Shown: positions 11,601-19,751 of the stretch, piece after piece
How the letters are laid out: each line of letters begins with the position of its first letter
Position numbering within the stretch: the stretch's first letter is position 1
Source of the DNA: Nocardia brasiliensis IFM 10847
Lineage (GTDB): Bacteria > Actinomycetota > Actinomycetes > Mycobacteriales > Mycobacteriaceae
Reading direction: 5' to 3'
Length of the DNA: 64,000 nucleotides
NCBI RefSeq assembly: GCF_000710915.1
Contig: NZ_BAUA01000009.1
Coordinates: 40,558-104,557, forward strand
Program-made: the position numbers and the translations under genes
The notes under the pieces: model-generated
What the model was told of the DNA's origin: nothing
Seen by the model: only the letters and a program-made list of their open reading frames with translations
Databases searched by the model: none

Positions 11601-11773
11601 TTGTACGCGGTGCTGTCCGGCGAGATCTGCTGGTGCGCCCACACATAGCGCTGACCGAAGGACATGGCCGCGCGGGACGGGTCCCGGCGCTGTGGCACCG
11701 TGGGGGTGCCCGCCAGGCCCTCGGCGGCGAGCCTCGCCCGCATCGCTTCCTGCAGGTCTTCCAGCGATCGCAT
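5633..11773 (-). CDS. Siderophore NRPS, C-A-PCP-E-C (terminal module, probable lactam release)
   Basis: This 2046-residue NRPS has five domains. C1 (about 40-450) has a variant active site QHIAWDG. The A domain (490-970) has YTSGTTGRPKG, LYGPTE, YRTGD and NGKLDRK. A PCP carries its serine in LGGDSISAI. The epimerase (about 1080-1500) has HHLVVDGVSW. The last condensation domain (about 1540-1980) has HHILTDGW. No thioesterase domain follows. In mycobactin-type pathways a terminal C domain cyclises N-hydroxylysine to a caprolactam, so that is the likely release step here (inference). Aligned by eye, the A-pocket residues read D-V-F-S-Y-G-L-M-D, which I cannot assign to a substrate with confidence; hydroxylysine or hydroxyornithine would fit the neighbours. 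The start is the only good ATG, but it lacks a clear ribosome site. Confidence 0.9.
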   Translation of the reverse strand: MRSLEDLQEAMRARLAAEGLAGTPTVPQRRDPSRAAMSFGQRYVWAHQQISPDSTAYNLCLALTFAGEVVDDALRQAFLALVQRHEVLRTTYHNDEHGNPYQRIHPELAPRVREFDLTGLVAEEAQRTLDARVAAAAHETFDLSNESSMRLDFVRVDARRLVVIVVIQHIAWDGMTLPALSKDVERFYREALTGAITVEPLRRQVADFAEWEQDRFETADHRVDSEFWASRFDGEVPELPLPYNRRPALVTETGSRLDRLLGAAADANLRNLSAALRTTPFSVFLAAYYVALRQVTGQADIVIGTTVANREETGMELLIGNFSNMLPLRLNPLGEGAGSTGTFAELVGYVRAVTTEAFRHKNFPQEGVVRAINRATGNVGSALFDTMVLFLDQKIDGPQLPGAVTSWQLADHGASLLPIAVEAFLHSDRVDVQITYRTDLFDESTIERLHDYIDQTLAAATAERRVDDLLVLSAADRAAVQSWSRGAAVPIAADSVDAMIRESARRYPDRVAVIFGELELTYTEFDARVNRFARRLLERGVRAGDRVGVFAERSEWLPVVFAAVLRTGAVYVPIDPSYPADRIEFMLRDAEPALLVRSARPERSLDPECIAGVPILDLADEAERAAAAQLDDSAIRADELVRPIHPFDAAYLLYTSGTTGRPKGVVNHHRGVVNHVQWMRDYLGFGAERILQKAPIGFDVSVFELVNALCTGSATVLPPPDWWQADVEALAGIIDRHQITQISLVPSVTRAFLDAEPDPARLQSMRFVYLGGEAVPPPLVEEASRVFGGTVLGLYGPTEAAMDLMHENFAGALAKPAEFRSALIGQPEWNSTVYVLDDRLRQVPPGVTGELYLGGVQLAQGYHHRSDLSAATFVACPFADEPGARMYRTGDVVRWHPSGSMEYLGRIDDQVKVRGHRIELGEVGSVLRQVPGIAAAAAIAINRDSDAALVAYYVPEAGSAFESGAEAENAGDIRVFLADRLPEYMIPTALVKLAALPLTANGKLDRKALPVPDLGGDTGRGRALRDPAEQAVAEVIRQVLGLTAQVELGADDDFLALGGDSISAIRMASALKKRGLLISTSALFAARTIALIAAATEPLDLSTAPALVESGDGTGWIPLNPIATLLTEQSTDYAAYSQATAVVTPAGSTLARLSAMLDGLIDRHPLLRARLATGPDGRTAYYVPHADEPFARPVLHDIEIVRATWESTATDVLNEQLRRIAEELDPAAGRMVGAAWVHTDDDTAGRLLLVLHHLVVDGVSWRVIHEDLRRLWAAEELSAADLGTSVQAWNTGLVQLAQADSVVETLPWWQAIADSADPLLGDRAFDAAVDTVATVREVTAELDTADTHYLMTTAAQAFGCDFLDIQVAALAVATRQFRQARERDADPVKLTMERHGRVETLFAGVDLANAVGWFTTAYPVALTVAAEPDMVGAVKAVKEQLRAVPDSGIGWGLLRRLNTDTAPQLAAAAPPQLSFNYMGRFAVPDAAGRVQEWDAAPEFGYLGGHADATMPAPALLDINTVALLDNDDPVLRASFRYPSGPLSEQDVRELADLWTGALRELAKTVREDPARRLTPSDVLARDVTQLDLDRWQSLYGRYADVYPLAPLQAGLYFTAISSAGRDAYTVQTTITVRGALDVARLTRSLNNVLNRYPNLRVAISVSHAGQPYAVVAERMEFLVEEVDFASKPDAQERLLEFLDADQAGVFDLSRGPLMRATVVHLPAGEHMLVLASHHILTDGWSGQLLPREIFADYASGGTAEPLGNPATFAEFLRLTEDREQATEAVWNEYLAGVQPCVVAPNRVPGGSEVPVAHRFPVDAAVADALTELAATAGTTFSAICQLAWANVLRYVTGGDAAVFGEVVSGRPADLDEVDNAIGCFVNTVPVAIELPAEQSWRDRLTDVQRRRAELMEFQQYRLTSANRAAGARRLFDSMFVFQSYPSGRDELVRLLGAEQLELVSFEGRGATDNALLIMIFPADLLFPGEPLQVVVFYAEDSFDDNDVQIIESAFTNTLRAIAEDADHRIGDTEVLDDSDLGMLVMRRMWQ

Positions 11774-11826
11774 CTACGTCAAACCAATCTTTTCTCGAAA
11801 CAACCGGTGCGGCAACACATTCCGCG

Positions 11827-14800
11827 CTACACCAGGGCCGCCGGCGTGGGCAGGTCGATCTCGGCCAGCTCGAGCAGGATGCGCGCCACCTGGACCAACC
11901 GGTCCGGTGCCGGCTCGGCGGCGAGCAGACCCGCGCTGATCCGGCGCACCGTGCGACCTTCGAGCACGCCGGTGACCCCGAACCCCCGCACCGCGAGCAG
12001 ACCGCGGATCTGACCGGTGAGCGTGGTCGCCAGGATCGAGTTGCCGCCGACGTCGAAGAAGTCGGCTTCGACGCCGAGGCGATCGACGCCGAGCACCTGG
12101 GCGGTGATGTATTCGACCGCGGCCTCGACCTCGTTCGCCGGAGGCACATAGACATTGCCGGTGGCGGCGTCGTCGGCGAACCGGGCCCCCACCGCCGCGC
12201 GATCGAGTTTGCCGTTGGCGGTCAGCGGGATCGCGTCGAGCACCTCGACGACCTCGGGAATCATGTAGCCGGGCAGCAGTTCGCGCAGTTGCTCGGCGAT
12301 TTCGGCGGGCTCGACCGGCGCGGCGGCGGTCACCGCGGCGGCGAGCCGGCCCGAGGGCGTGATCAGCGCGACGGCCTCGCGGACCGCGGCGAGCCCGTGC
12401 AGCGCCGACTCGACCTCGCCGAGTTCGACCCGATAGCCGCGGATCTTGACCTGGTGGTCGGCGCGGCCGAGGAAATCGACGGTGCCGTCGGGCAGGTAGC
12501 GGGCCAGATCGCCGGTGCGGTACCAGCGCACGCCGTCGACCTGAACGAAGCGGTCCGCCGTGCGTTGCGGGTCGCCGCGGTAGCCGTCGGCGACGCTCGT
12601 GCCGCCGATCCAGAGTTCACCGAGCACCCAGTCCGGGCAGTCCTCGCCGCGCTCGTTCACCACGCGCAACTGCACGTTGGCCAGCGGCGTGCCGTAGGGC
12701 ACGTTGACCCACGCGGCCGGGAAGTCGTCGGTGACCTCACAGACGGTGGAGTGGATCGCGGTCTCGGTGGTGCCGCCGAGGCCGACGAAGCGCAAGCCCG
12801 GCACCAGCGCGCGCATCCGCTGTGCGAGTTCGGTTTTCACCTTGTCGCCGCCGGTCAGCACGAGTCGCAGCGAACGCAGCTGCTGAGGCGAGGCGAGATC
12901 GAGCAGCATGCCGATCAGGCCCGGCGCGCAATTGAGCACGGTCACACCGGACTCCGCGACGAGGGTGGCCCACGCGGCGGCGTCGCGCTCGGTCTCCGCG
13001 TCGACACAGGAGAGGGCCCCGCCCAGCGACAGCGGCGCGAAGATGTCGTACACCGACAGGTCGAAGCTCAACGCGGACAACCCGATCAACCGATCGTCCG
13101 GGCCGAGATCGAAGCGGGCGCCGATCGCGTCGATGGTGTTGGCGGCCGCACGGTGGCTCACCTCGACGCCCTTGGGCTCCCCGGTCGATCCGGAGGTGAA
13201 CAGCACGTAGGCGACGGCGTCCGGCGTCGTGGCCACCGGCCGGTCCAGGCCGGGCCCGGTCAGCGCGTCGGTGAGCGCGATTCCGGTCACTGTGTCGGGC
13301 AGGGTCCGGGCATCGTCGACGATCGCGACCCGCACGCCACCGCGCGCGAGGATCCGATCCCGGCGCGCGCTCGGCTGATCGACGCCGATCGGCAAGTAGG
13401 CCGCACCCGCGGCGAGCACACCGAGCACAGCGGGAAGCTGGCGGTGCCCCTTCGGCACGACGACGGCCACGGTGTCGCCGGACGTGACCCCGGCATCGGC
13501 GAGCGCGCGGGCGACCGCGAGTGCCTGCGCGGCCAGTTCCCCGTAGCCGGCCGATCCGCCGTCGCGCCAGCGCAGCGCGACGCGGTCCGGATGCTGTTGC
13601 GCGAGTGCGAAGAACGCGTCGTGCAGGGTGCGCGCGCCCAGCTCGGCGGCGGTGTCATTGACCGAGTCACGCACCGCGCGTTGCGGTTGCGGCAGCGGCA
13701 GCGCCAACTCGGCGGACCAGTCCGCGTCCGGCCGCACGAGTGCGGCGAGCGTGCTGCGGAATTCGGCGAACATCGCCTCGGCGACGCCTTCGGGCAGCGC
13801 GTCGCGGCGGATGTCCCAGTTGACGAGCAAGCCGCCGGCGAGCTCGACGACCTGCGCGTCCAGGTCGACCTGGGGTCCCTGCGACAGGATCCAGACCGGT
13901 TCACCGAACACGCGAGTGACGCGCTCGGAGAACAACTCTCCCAGATCCAGGCCCGAGGTGAACACCACCGACGGGGTGACCGGCGCACCGCGCAGCCTGC
14001 CCAGATCGCGCAGTACGTCCAAGCCCTCGTAGCCGGAATGCACGGCCGAGGTGTGCAGTTCGCGCTGCAATCGCTTCGCCCGCGCCACCATCGATTCGGT
14101 GGTGCGCGCGTCGACGTCGACCAGCACGGAGTTGGTGAAATCGCCTACCACGCGGTCGATGTCGTCGTGCAGCGGCTCGCGCGCGAACAACGGCAGGTTC
14201 AGCAGGAAGCGCTGCTGCGCCGACCAGCGCGCGATGGTCTCGCTGAACACGGTGGCCAGCGCGACGGCGGGCGTCACGCCGTTGCCGTGCGCGTACTGCT
14301 GCAGCCGCGCCTTTTCTCCGGCGTCGAACCAGTGGTGCAGGCGGATGCTGCGCGACGGGTCGGGCCGTTCGTTCTCCGGCACCACCGGCAGCGACGGGAT
14401 GTCGGGCAGGGTCGGCGCCTTCTGCGCCCACCACTGCGCATCGGCGGAATTGTCCGGGGCGGTCCGCGCTTTGGCGGCGAGGTATTCGCGGAAGGTGAAA
14501 CCGAGCGGCTCGAGTGCGTCGTGGTCGGCTTCGTAGAGCGTGGCGAGGTCGTCCAGGATGCGACGGTAGCTCTGGGCGTCGGCGGCCACCATGTCGACGT
14601 CGAGGTGCAGGCGATGCGCGCCGCCGGGCAGCACCGTCACCGCGATGTCCACCACCTGGCCCGCCGCGACGTCCATGCGCTGGTGGCTCTTGTCCTGGCG
14701 GATGCCGTCTAGCGCGGTCTCGACCTCGGCCTGGGAATGCGCGCTCAGGTCGAGGGTGTGGCAGACCGGCGCCAGCGGCGCGGGCAGGATCCGCTGCGTG

Positions 14801-15285
14801 CCGCTGTCCAGGAACTGGGCCCGTAGCATGGCATGGTGCGCGACCAGGCGTTCGGCCGCGCGCCGCATGCGGTCGGCCTGCAGGCCACGGCCGTCGAATT
14901 CGACGTAGAGGTGTGCCGCGACCCCGCCGAGCCGCTGATCCTGCCGACGACCCACCCAGTAGGCGTGCTGCATCGTCGCCAACGCGAATTCGTCCGTCTC
15001 GGTAGCGGTTTCGGCGGCCAGAGCGGACGCGGGCGCGATCTCCTCGACCGCCTGGCTCACTCCCAGCAACTCCGCCCAGCCGGAGATCGTCGGATTCAGC
15101 GCGAGGGCCGAACTGCGCACCTCGTAGCCCTGTTTGCGCCATTTGGCGGCCAGGTGCATGAGCTTCATCGAATGCATGCCCAGGCTCACCAGATCGTCGT
15201 CGTAACCCACCGTTTCGGGTGCTACACCGAGATCTGTCGCCACCATGTCGCGCAGTTCAGCCTTGCCGAACATCAGACTCCTCAC
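11827..15285 (-). CDS. Starter NRPS, ArCP-Cy-A-PCP (MbtB-like heterocyclising module)
   Basis: This is a 1152-residue protein. An aryl carrier domain comes first, with its phosphopantetheine serine in LGMHSMKLM (Ser39). A heterocyclisation domain follows (about 100-530), with YWVGRR and the Cy motif D-M-V-A-A-D-A-Q-S. Then an adenylation domain (560-1040) has FTSGSTGEPKG, LGGTTE, YRTGD and NGKLDRA. A PCP closes the protein in VGGNSILATTL. This is the family that receives salicylate on the ArCP and builds hydroxyphenyl-oxazoline or -thiazoline by cyclising Ser, Thr or Cys. Pocket residues read by eye are D-L-Y-N-L-G-L-I-H, close to the known cysteine code. No salicyl-AMP ligase is in the window, so loading must be encoded elsewhere. 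Two iron boxes lie directly upstream, giving the gene its own iron-controlled promoter. Confidence 0.92.
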   Translation of the reverse strand: MRSLMFGKAELRDMVATDLGVAPETVGYDDDLVSLGMHSMKLMHLAAKWRKQGYEVRSSALALNPTISGWAELLGVSQAVEEIAPASALAAETATETDEFALATMQHAYWVGRRQDQRLGGVAAHLYVEFDGRGLQADRMRRAAERLVAHHAMLRAQFLDSGTQRILPAPLAPVCHTLDLSAHSQAEVETALDGIRQDKSHQRMDVAAGQVVDIAVTVLPGGAHRLHLDVDMVAADAQSYRRILDDLATLYEADHDALEPLGFTFREYLAAKARTAPDNSADAQWWAQKAPTLPDIPSLPVVPENERPDPSRSIRLHHWFDAGEKARLQQYAHGNGVTPAVALATVFSETIARWSAQQRFLLNLPLFAREPLHDDIDRVVGDFTNSVLVDVDARTTESMVARAKRLQRELHTSAVHSGYEGLDVLRDLGRLRGAPVTPSVVFTSGLDLGELFSERVTRVFGEPVWILSQGPQVDLDAQVVELAGGLLVNWDIRRDALPEGVAEAMFAEFRSTLAALVRPDADWSAELALPLPQPQRAVRDSVNDTAAELGARTLHDAFFALAQQHPDRVALRWRDGGSAGYGELAAQALAVARALADAGVTSGDTVAVVVPKGHRQLPAVLGVLAAGAAYLPIGVDQPSARRDRILARGGVRVAIVDDARTLPDTVTGIALTDALTGPGLDRPVATTPDAVAYVLFTSGSTGEPKGVEVSHRAAANTIDAIGARFDLGPDDRLIGLSALSFDLSVYDIFAPLSLGGALSCVDAETERDAAAWATLVAESGVTVLNCAPGLIGMLLDLASPQQLRSLRLVLTGGDKVKTELAQRMRALVPGLRFVGLGGTTETAIHSTVCEVTDDFPAAWVNVPYGTPLANVQLRVVNERGEDCPDWVLGELWIGGTSVADGYRGDPQRTADRFVQVDGVRWYRTGDLARYLPDGTVDFLGRADHQVKIRGYRVELGEVESALHGLAAVREAVALITPSGRLAAAVTAAAPVEPAEIAEQLRELLPGYMIPEVVEVLDAIPLTANGKLDRAAVGARFADDAATGNVYVPPANEVEAAVEYITAQVLGVDRLGVEADFFDVGGNSILATTLTGQIRGLLAVRGFGVTGVLEGRTVRRISAGLLAAEPAPDRLVQVARILLELAEIDLPTPAALV

Positions 15286-15317
15286 CAGCCGAGAAACAGC
15301 CCATCGGACCGCAGAGG

Positions 15318-15337
15318 CAAGCCTTGCCTAACCTCAA
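15318..15337. promoter_or_regulatory. IdeR/DmdR-like iron box 1 (weaker half)
   Basis: On the minus strand it reads TTGAGGTTAGGCAAGGCTTG. It keeps the AGGTTAGGC core of the IdeR consensus TTAGGTTAGGCTAACCTAA but diverges on the other arm. It lies 33 bases before the ATG of the ArCP-Cy-A-PCP gene, and a second box is 40 bases further upstream. Iron repression is inferred. Confidence 0.6.
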
Positions 15338-15375
15338 GGCATCGTAACCCACGGAGGGCACCCAGAGGCAGAGTG

Positions 15376-15394
15376 TGGTTTGCCTAACCTATTT
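15376..15394. promoter_or_regulatory. IdeR/DmdR-like iron box 2
   Basis: On the minus strand it reads AAATAGGTTAGGCAAACCA, with TAGGTTAGGC intact and a weaker right arm. It sits in the 146-base gap between the C-A-PCP-E gene (ending 15432) and the ArCP-Cy-A-PCP start (15285). This shows that the starter NRPS is transcribed from an internal iron-regulated promoter. Confidence 0.75.
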
Positions 15395-15431
15395 GCAATG
15401 TCTAGTCACCGGCACATAGCCGGTTACCGAC

Positions 15432-18400
15432 TCACCCAGCGGCGAGTTCGGTCAGTACCGCGGCCCAACGGTCGACCCGGACGTCGGTGTCCGCTTCGTC
15501 CAGAACCGCCGAATTCACGTCGAATTGGGCAACCAGCGACGGCCTGCCGTCGCGCGGGACGACCGCCGTCATCACGTCGACCGTGAACCGCACCGGCAGA
15601 TCCGGGTGACCCGCGATGCCGAACTCGGCGGTGAACTCCGCCAGCGGTGCGGGCGACCACGGTCCGGAACCGAAGCTCAGCACGTCGAACCGGCCCAGAT
15701 GGTTGAGGCGAAGTTGGCCGCGCGCCTCGAGCGTGCGCTCGCCCAGCGGCAGCGGCCCCGCCCCCGGCGTCCAGCCGCCGAGTTCGGTCACCGGCACCAG
15801 GACCGTCTCCTCCACCGTGAACCACCCGACCTGACGGGTGTCATCCTCGGCGGGCCTGCCGTGCGACTCCCTGGTCAGCGCGACTCGGCCCGCGGTGTCC
15901 GCGCTGTCCGCGAAGGTCCGCGCGCAGGCCAGGATCAGCATGTCCTCCAACGAAATTCCCGTCTCGGCACACCGGGCGAGGATCTGCTCGGTGTGCTCGG
16001 GACCGAGCTCGCGCACCCGCTGGATCACCTTGGCCGCACGGTCGGTGGCGGGATCGGAGAACCGGCCGCCGAGGGCGGCGCCCAGAATCGGCAGCGGCGC
16101 AGCCGGCGCCGACGTCGAATCCGCTGCGCGGGGTTGCTCGTTCAGCGGGAGTTCGCCCTGTTCGAGCCTGCGCAGGTCGTCGACGAGGATCAACCAGGAG
16201 ACCACGTCGACGGCGAGGTGATGGATGGACAGCAGCAGGCGGCGCCGACCCGGCCCACCGTCGAGCACGGTGGCGGCGAGCATTCGGCCCGCCGCCGGGT
16301 CGAGCCGGTCCACGGTCTCGGCCAGGCGCGCCGCAGGGTCGGCCACGGTGTCGGTGCGCACCGAACAGGTTGGCGCGTCGACGGATTCCTCGACGATCAG
16401 CACCGGGGTGTCGTGCGTTTCGGTGTCCAGGCGTGAGCGCAGGGTCGGGTGCGCCGCAGCCAAGGCGCGCAGCCGCGCGTCGACCAGCTCGACCGTCGCG
16501 TCGTCGGGCAGCGTGATCACCTGGCTCTGCGCGAGGTAGCGGTAGTCGCCGTTGGCGATGATCTCGTGCGCCAGTGCGGTGAGCGCAAGGACAGTACCCG
16601 CGGGAGTGTGCGCGGCCTCGGCGACGTCGTCGGCCGTGGCGGTGTCGAGCGTGCGCGCGAGTTCGCGCAGATCACCAGCGGCGACAACGTCTTTCGCGGT
16701 GACCCGGTATCCCGCGCCGCGCAGCCGGGACACCAGGTCGATGATGCCGATGCTGTCGATGCCCAAGTCGGCCAGATTGTCCAGCACGCCGACCGTCGCC
16801 GTACGCCCCTCGCCCATCGCGGCGATCAGCCCGAGCAGGGTGCGTTCGGTCTCGGTGGCGGGCTCGGCCACGACGGCATCGGTGACCGGTGCGTGCAGTA
16901 ATGCCGTCGCGGCGTGCACATCGAGTTTGTCGTTGCGGTTCAACGGAATCTGTTCGACGTGCACGATCCGGGTCGGCACGAGGAACCGCGGCAGGCGCTG
17001 CGCGAGGGCGGCGCGGATCTCGGCGACGGACAGCTCGGCGACGACCAGGGCGCCCAACCGGGTTCGGCCGTTCTCCACGAAAGCCAGTGCGGCGGCGTGC
17101 GCCACGCCATCGAGCTCGCGCAACACGACCGTCGCCTCGTCGGGCTCGACCCGATATCCGTTGATCTTGACCTGGCTGTCGATGCGACCTTCGTAGACCA
17201 CCGTGCCCGCGGTGGTCCGGCGCACCAGATCTCCGGTGCGGTAACGTCTTGCGCCCGCGCCGGCGACGAAGGCTGCCGCCGTGCCGGCGGGCCTGCCGAG
17301 ATAGCCGAACGCGAGTTGCGCACCGGAGAGGTACAGCTCGCCGTGACCGCCCGGCGGCACCGGGCGCAGTCGATGATCGAGCACCTCGGCCGACAGGTTG
17401 TCGAAGGTGCGGCCGATTGTCGGCGACGCGTGCTCGTGCACGTCGGCCATCAGCGCTTCCACCGTGGTCTCGGTCGGGCCGTAGAAGTTGATGACCCGGG
17501 TGGTGGGCAGGCGGCGCAGACGGGTCCAGGTGTCCTGGCTGATCGCCTCGCCACCCAGCGCGAGCACCAGCAGCGGGCACTGTTCCCCGTCCTGGCCGGC
17601 GCGTTCGGTGAACAGCCCGGCGGCGATCAACCGGTTCAACATCGACGGCGAGGTGTCGAAGATGTCGATGCGCTGCTGCTCGATCGCCGCGACGATCTGC
17701 TCGGCGTCGGTGCGTACCTTGTCCCCCAGCAAGACCACTGTGTGCCCGCTGAGCAGCGCTACCGTCGGCTGCCAGGCGGCGTCGAAACCGGTCGACCAGC
17801 CGTGCCCGATCCGCAACTGCCGTCCGGTCTGCGCGGTGAGCGGCGCGAAGATCCGGCGCTCGTGGTTCGACCAGTGATTCAGCAGCGCGCCGTGCGGGAC
17901 CACCACACCTTTCGGGCGGCCCGTGGTCCCGGAGGTGAACACCACGTAGCAGGGCGCGTTCCGATCCTGCTGCGGCACCGGCACATTCGCCTCGACCGGG
18001 CTGGCCGCACCGAGCACCCGCAGCACACCGCTGTCGTCCGGTACCGCGTGCACGAACTCCCGTCCCTGCTCGCGGACGAGCCGCAAGGTGTCGGCCAGCG
18101 ATTCGTCGCCGAGCACGACGCCGACGTTCGCCACCTCGAACATGTAGGCCAGCCGGTCCGCGGGCGTCGCGGCGTCCACGTGCACGCACAGCGCACCGGC
18201 GAGGCCGATCGCGAACGGCGCGTGCAACACTCGGCGATCGCGGGGCAGTACGACCGCCACCGCGGCGCCGGGCCGCACACCCGCGGCGCGCAGGCCCTCG
18301 GCCAAAGCCGCTACGGCCGAGCCGAATTCCGCGAAGGTCTGCGCTCCGGCCGCGTCGACCACGGCTACCTGTTCAGCGGCCCGGTCCGCGGCCGCGAGCA

Positions 18401-19751
18401 ATGCCGCGGGCACCGAGGGGTACGGCACCGGCGACTGCGGCGCGACGGCCAGCGCGGCGGGTTCGTCGGCCAGCAAAAGGTCGATATCGCAAGCGCGCTC
18501 GGCGTCGACCATCCGCCGGATCACCGCGAGCACCCGGCGCGCCAGCTGATCCGGATCGAACCGGTCCACCAGGTCCGGGCGGATCTCCACCCGGGTGATG
18601 AGCCGCTGGTCCTCCAGCACCGGCACCACCGCGATCGGATAGTGGCTGGGTGAATCGATCCGGCGCGGCCGCATCGTGGCGCCACCCGTCAGCTGCATCG
18701 AGGTGGTGATCTCGCCGAGCGGAGTGTTCTCGAAGACCAGCAGCGTGTCGAAGAGCTGTCCCGCGTCGGCGTGTTTGGTGATCTCGGCGATGCCCAGGTA
18801 TTCGTGCGCCCGCAACTGGGCCACGGTGCGTTGCAGCTCGGCTCCGATCCGCGCCGGCGAGCGCTCGTCCATCCGCACCCGCACCGGAATGGTGGTGACG
18901 AGCGCGCCGACCAGCCGATCGGCGTGCGGCAGCGACGCGTCGCGCCCGGAGGTGGTCTGCCCGAACACCACGTCGTCGCGTCCGGTGAGACCGGAAAGCA
19001 CCCGGGCCCAAGCCATTTGGCACACGGTGTTCATGGTGATGCCGTGTCCGCGGGCCCAGTTCGCGACCAGTTCGGTTTCCGCGCGGTCGAATTCGGCGGA
19101 CCCGAGCACCGGGATGTCCCCCGGCGCGGGCGGCGCGAGCATCGGCATCGGCGACAACCCGGCGAGCGCCGCGGTCCAGGCCGCGATGGAGGTTTCGGTG
19201 TCGCGGGTGGCCAGCCAGGCCGCGTGCTCGCGCAGCGGCGGCGCGGGCGGCAGCGCCGATCCGCGGCCACCGTACAGCGCGATCAGATCGGCGAAGATCA
19301 ACGGGATGGACCAGCCGTCGACCACGATGTGGTGTGCGGTGCAGATCAATTCGTAGGAGTGTTCGGCGACCCGCGCCACGGTCACCCGGAACAGCGGGCC
19401 GTTGTCCAGGTCGATGCGCACCCGGCCTTCGTCCCAATAAAGCTGCTGGGCGGCGGCTTCCGGGTCCGCGGCCGCACGCAGATCCACCTCGCGCCAGCCG
19501 ATCCGCCCGTCCGAGGTGATCACCAGCACCGGGTGCGGCAGGCCGTCGGTCAGCACGGCCGCGCCCAGGTGCGGATAACGTTGCAGCACTGCGTCGAACG
19601 CCACCCGCAGACCGGGGAGATCGAGCAGGCCGTCGATCCGCGCCGCGAACGTCACCAAGTACGGATCGACCTCGCCCGACATGGTGCTGACCGAATAGAG
19701 GCCACGCTGTAGCGGCGACAGCGCTACGACGTCGAGGATCTCGGTGCTCAC
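15432..19751 (-). CDS. Siderophore NRPS, C-A-PCP-E
   Basis: This 1439-residue single-module NRPS begins directly with a condensation domain (LSPLQRGLYS; active site AHHIVVDGW). It continues with an A domain (about 450-930: FTSGTTGRPKG, FYGPTETT, YRTGD, a slightly degenerate A10 LNRNDKLD) and a PCP (LGIDSIGIIDL). It ends with an epimerase (HHLAVDVVSW), where the usual DG is DV. The A pocket reads D-A-Q-D-A-G-F-V-E by eye, which I do not recognise. The ATG overlaps the stop of the degenerate C-PCP gene by four bases, so the two are made together. Mycobactin needs only one heterocyclised residue and two lysines, so this third elongating A domain suggests a longer or different product. The epimerase predicts a D-configured residue. 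Confidence 0.9.
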   Translation of the reverse strand: MSTEILDVVALSPLQRGLYSVSTMSGEVDPYLVTFAARIDGLLDLPGLRVAFDAVLQRYPHLGAAVLTDGLPHPVLVITSDGRIGWREVDLRAAADPEAAAQQLYWDEGRVRIDLDNGPLFRVTVARVAEHSYELICTAHHIVVDGWSIPLIFADLIALYGGRGSALPPAPPLREHAAWLATRDTETSIAAWTAALAGLSPMPMLAPPAPGDIPVLGSAEFDRAETELVANWARGHGITMNTVCQMAWARVLSGLTGRDDVVFGQTTSGRDASLPHADRLVGALVTTIPVRVRMDERSPARIGAELQRTVAQLRAHEYLGIAEITKHADAGQLFDTLLVFENTPLGEITTSMQLTGGATMRPRRIDSPSHYPIAVVPVLEDQRLITRVEIRPDLVDRFDPDQLARRVLAVIRRMVDAERACDIDLLLADEPAALAVAPQSPVPYPSVPAALLAAADRAAEQVAVVDAAGAQTFAEFGSAVAALAEGLRAAGVRPGAAVAVVLPRDRRVLHAPFAIGLAGALCVHVDAATPADRLAYMFEVANVGVVLGDESLADTLRLVREQGREFVHAVPDDSGVLRVLGAASPVEANVPVPQQDRNAPCYVVFTSGTTGRPKGVVVPHGALLNHWSNHERRIFAPLTAQTGRQLRIGHGWSTGFDAAWQPTVALLSGHTVVLLGDKVRTDAEQIVAAIEQQRIDIFDTSPSMLNRLIAAGLFTERAGQDGEQCPLLVLALGGEAISQDTWTRLRRLPTTRVINFYGPTETTVEALMADVHEHASPTIGRTFDNLSAEVLDHRLRPVPPGGHGELYLSGAQLAFGYLGRPAGTAAAFVAGAGARRYRTGDLVRRTTAGTVVYEGRIDSQVKINGYRVEPDEATVVLRELDGVAHAAALAFVENGRTRLGALVVAELSVAEIRAALAQRLPRFLVPTRIVHVEQIPLNRNDKLDVHAATALLHAPVTDAVVAEPATETERTLLGLIAAMGEGRTATVGVLDNLADLGIDSIGIIDLVSRLRGAGYRVTAKDVVAAGDLRELARTLDTATADDVAEAAHTPAGTVLALTALAHEIIANGDYRYLAQSQVITLPDDATVELVDARLRALAAAHPTLRSRLDTETHDTPVLIVEESVDAPTCSVRTDTVADPAARLAETVDRLDPAAGRMLAATVLDGGPGRRRLLLSIHHLAVDVVSWLILVDDLRRLEQGELPLNEQPRAADSTSAPAAPLPILGAALGGRFSDPATDRAAKVIQRVRELGPEHTEQILARCAETGISLEDMLILACARTFADSADTAGRVALTRESHGRPAEDDTRQVGWFTVEETVLVPVTELGGWTPGAGPLPLGERTLEARGQLRLNHLGRFDVLSFGSGPWSPAPLAEFTAEFGIAGHPDLPVRFTVDVMTAVVPRDGRPSLVAQFDVNSAVLDEADTDVRVDRWAAVLTELAAG

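Noticed and set aside
9026..14712. Two overlapping plus-strand frames of about 1000 residues over the NRPS genes
   Set aside because: No recognisable domain, low-complexity sequence, no ribosome site. They are mirror frames of NRPS A and C domains.
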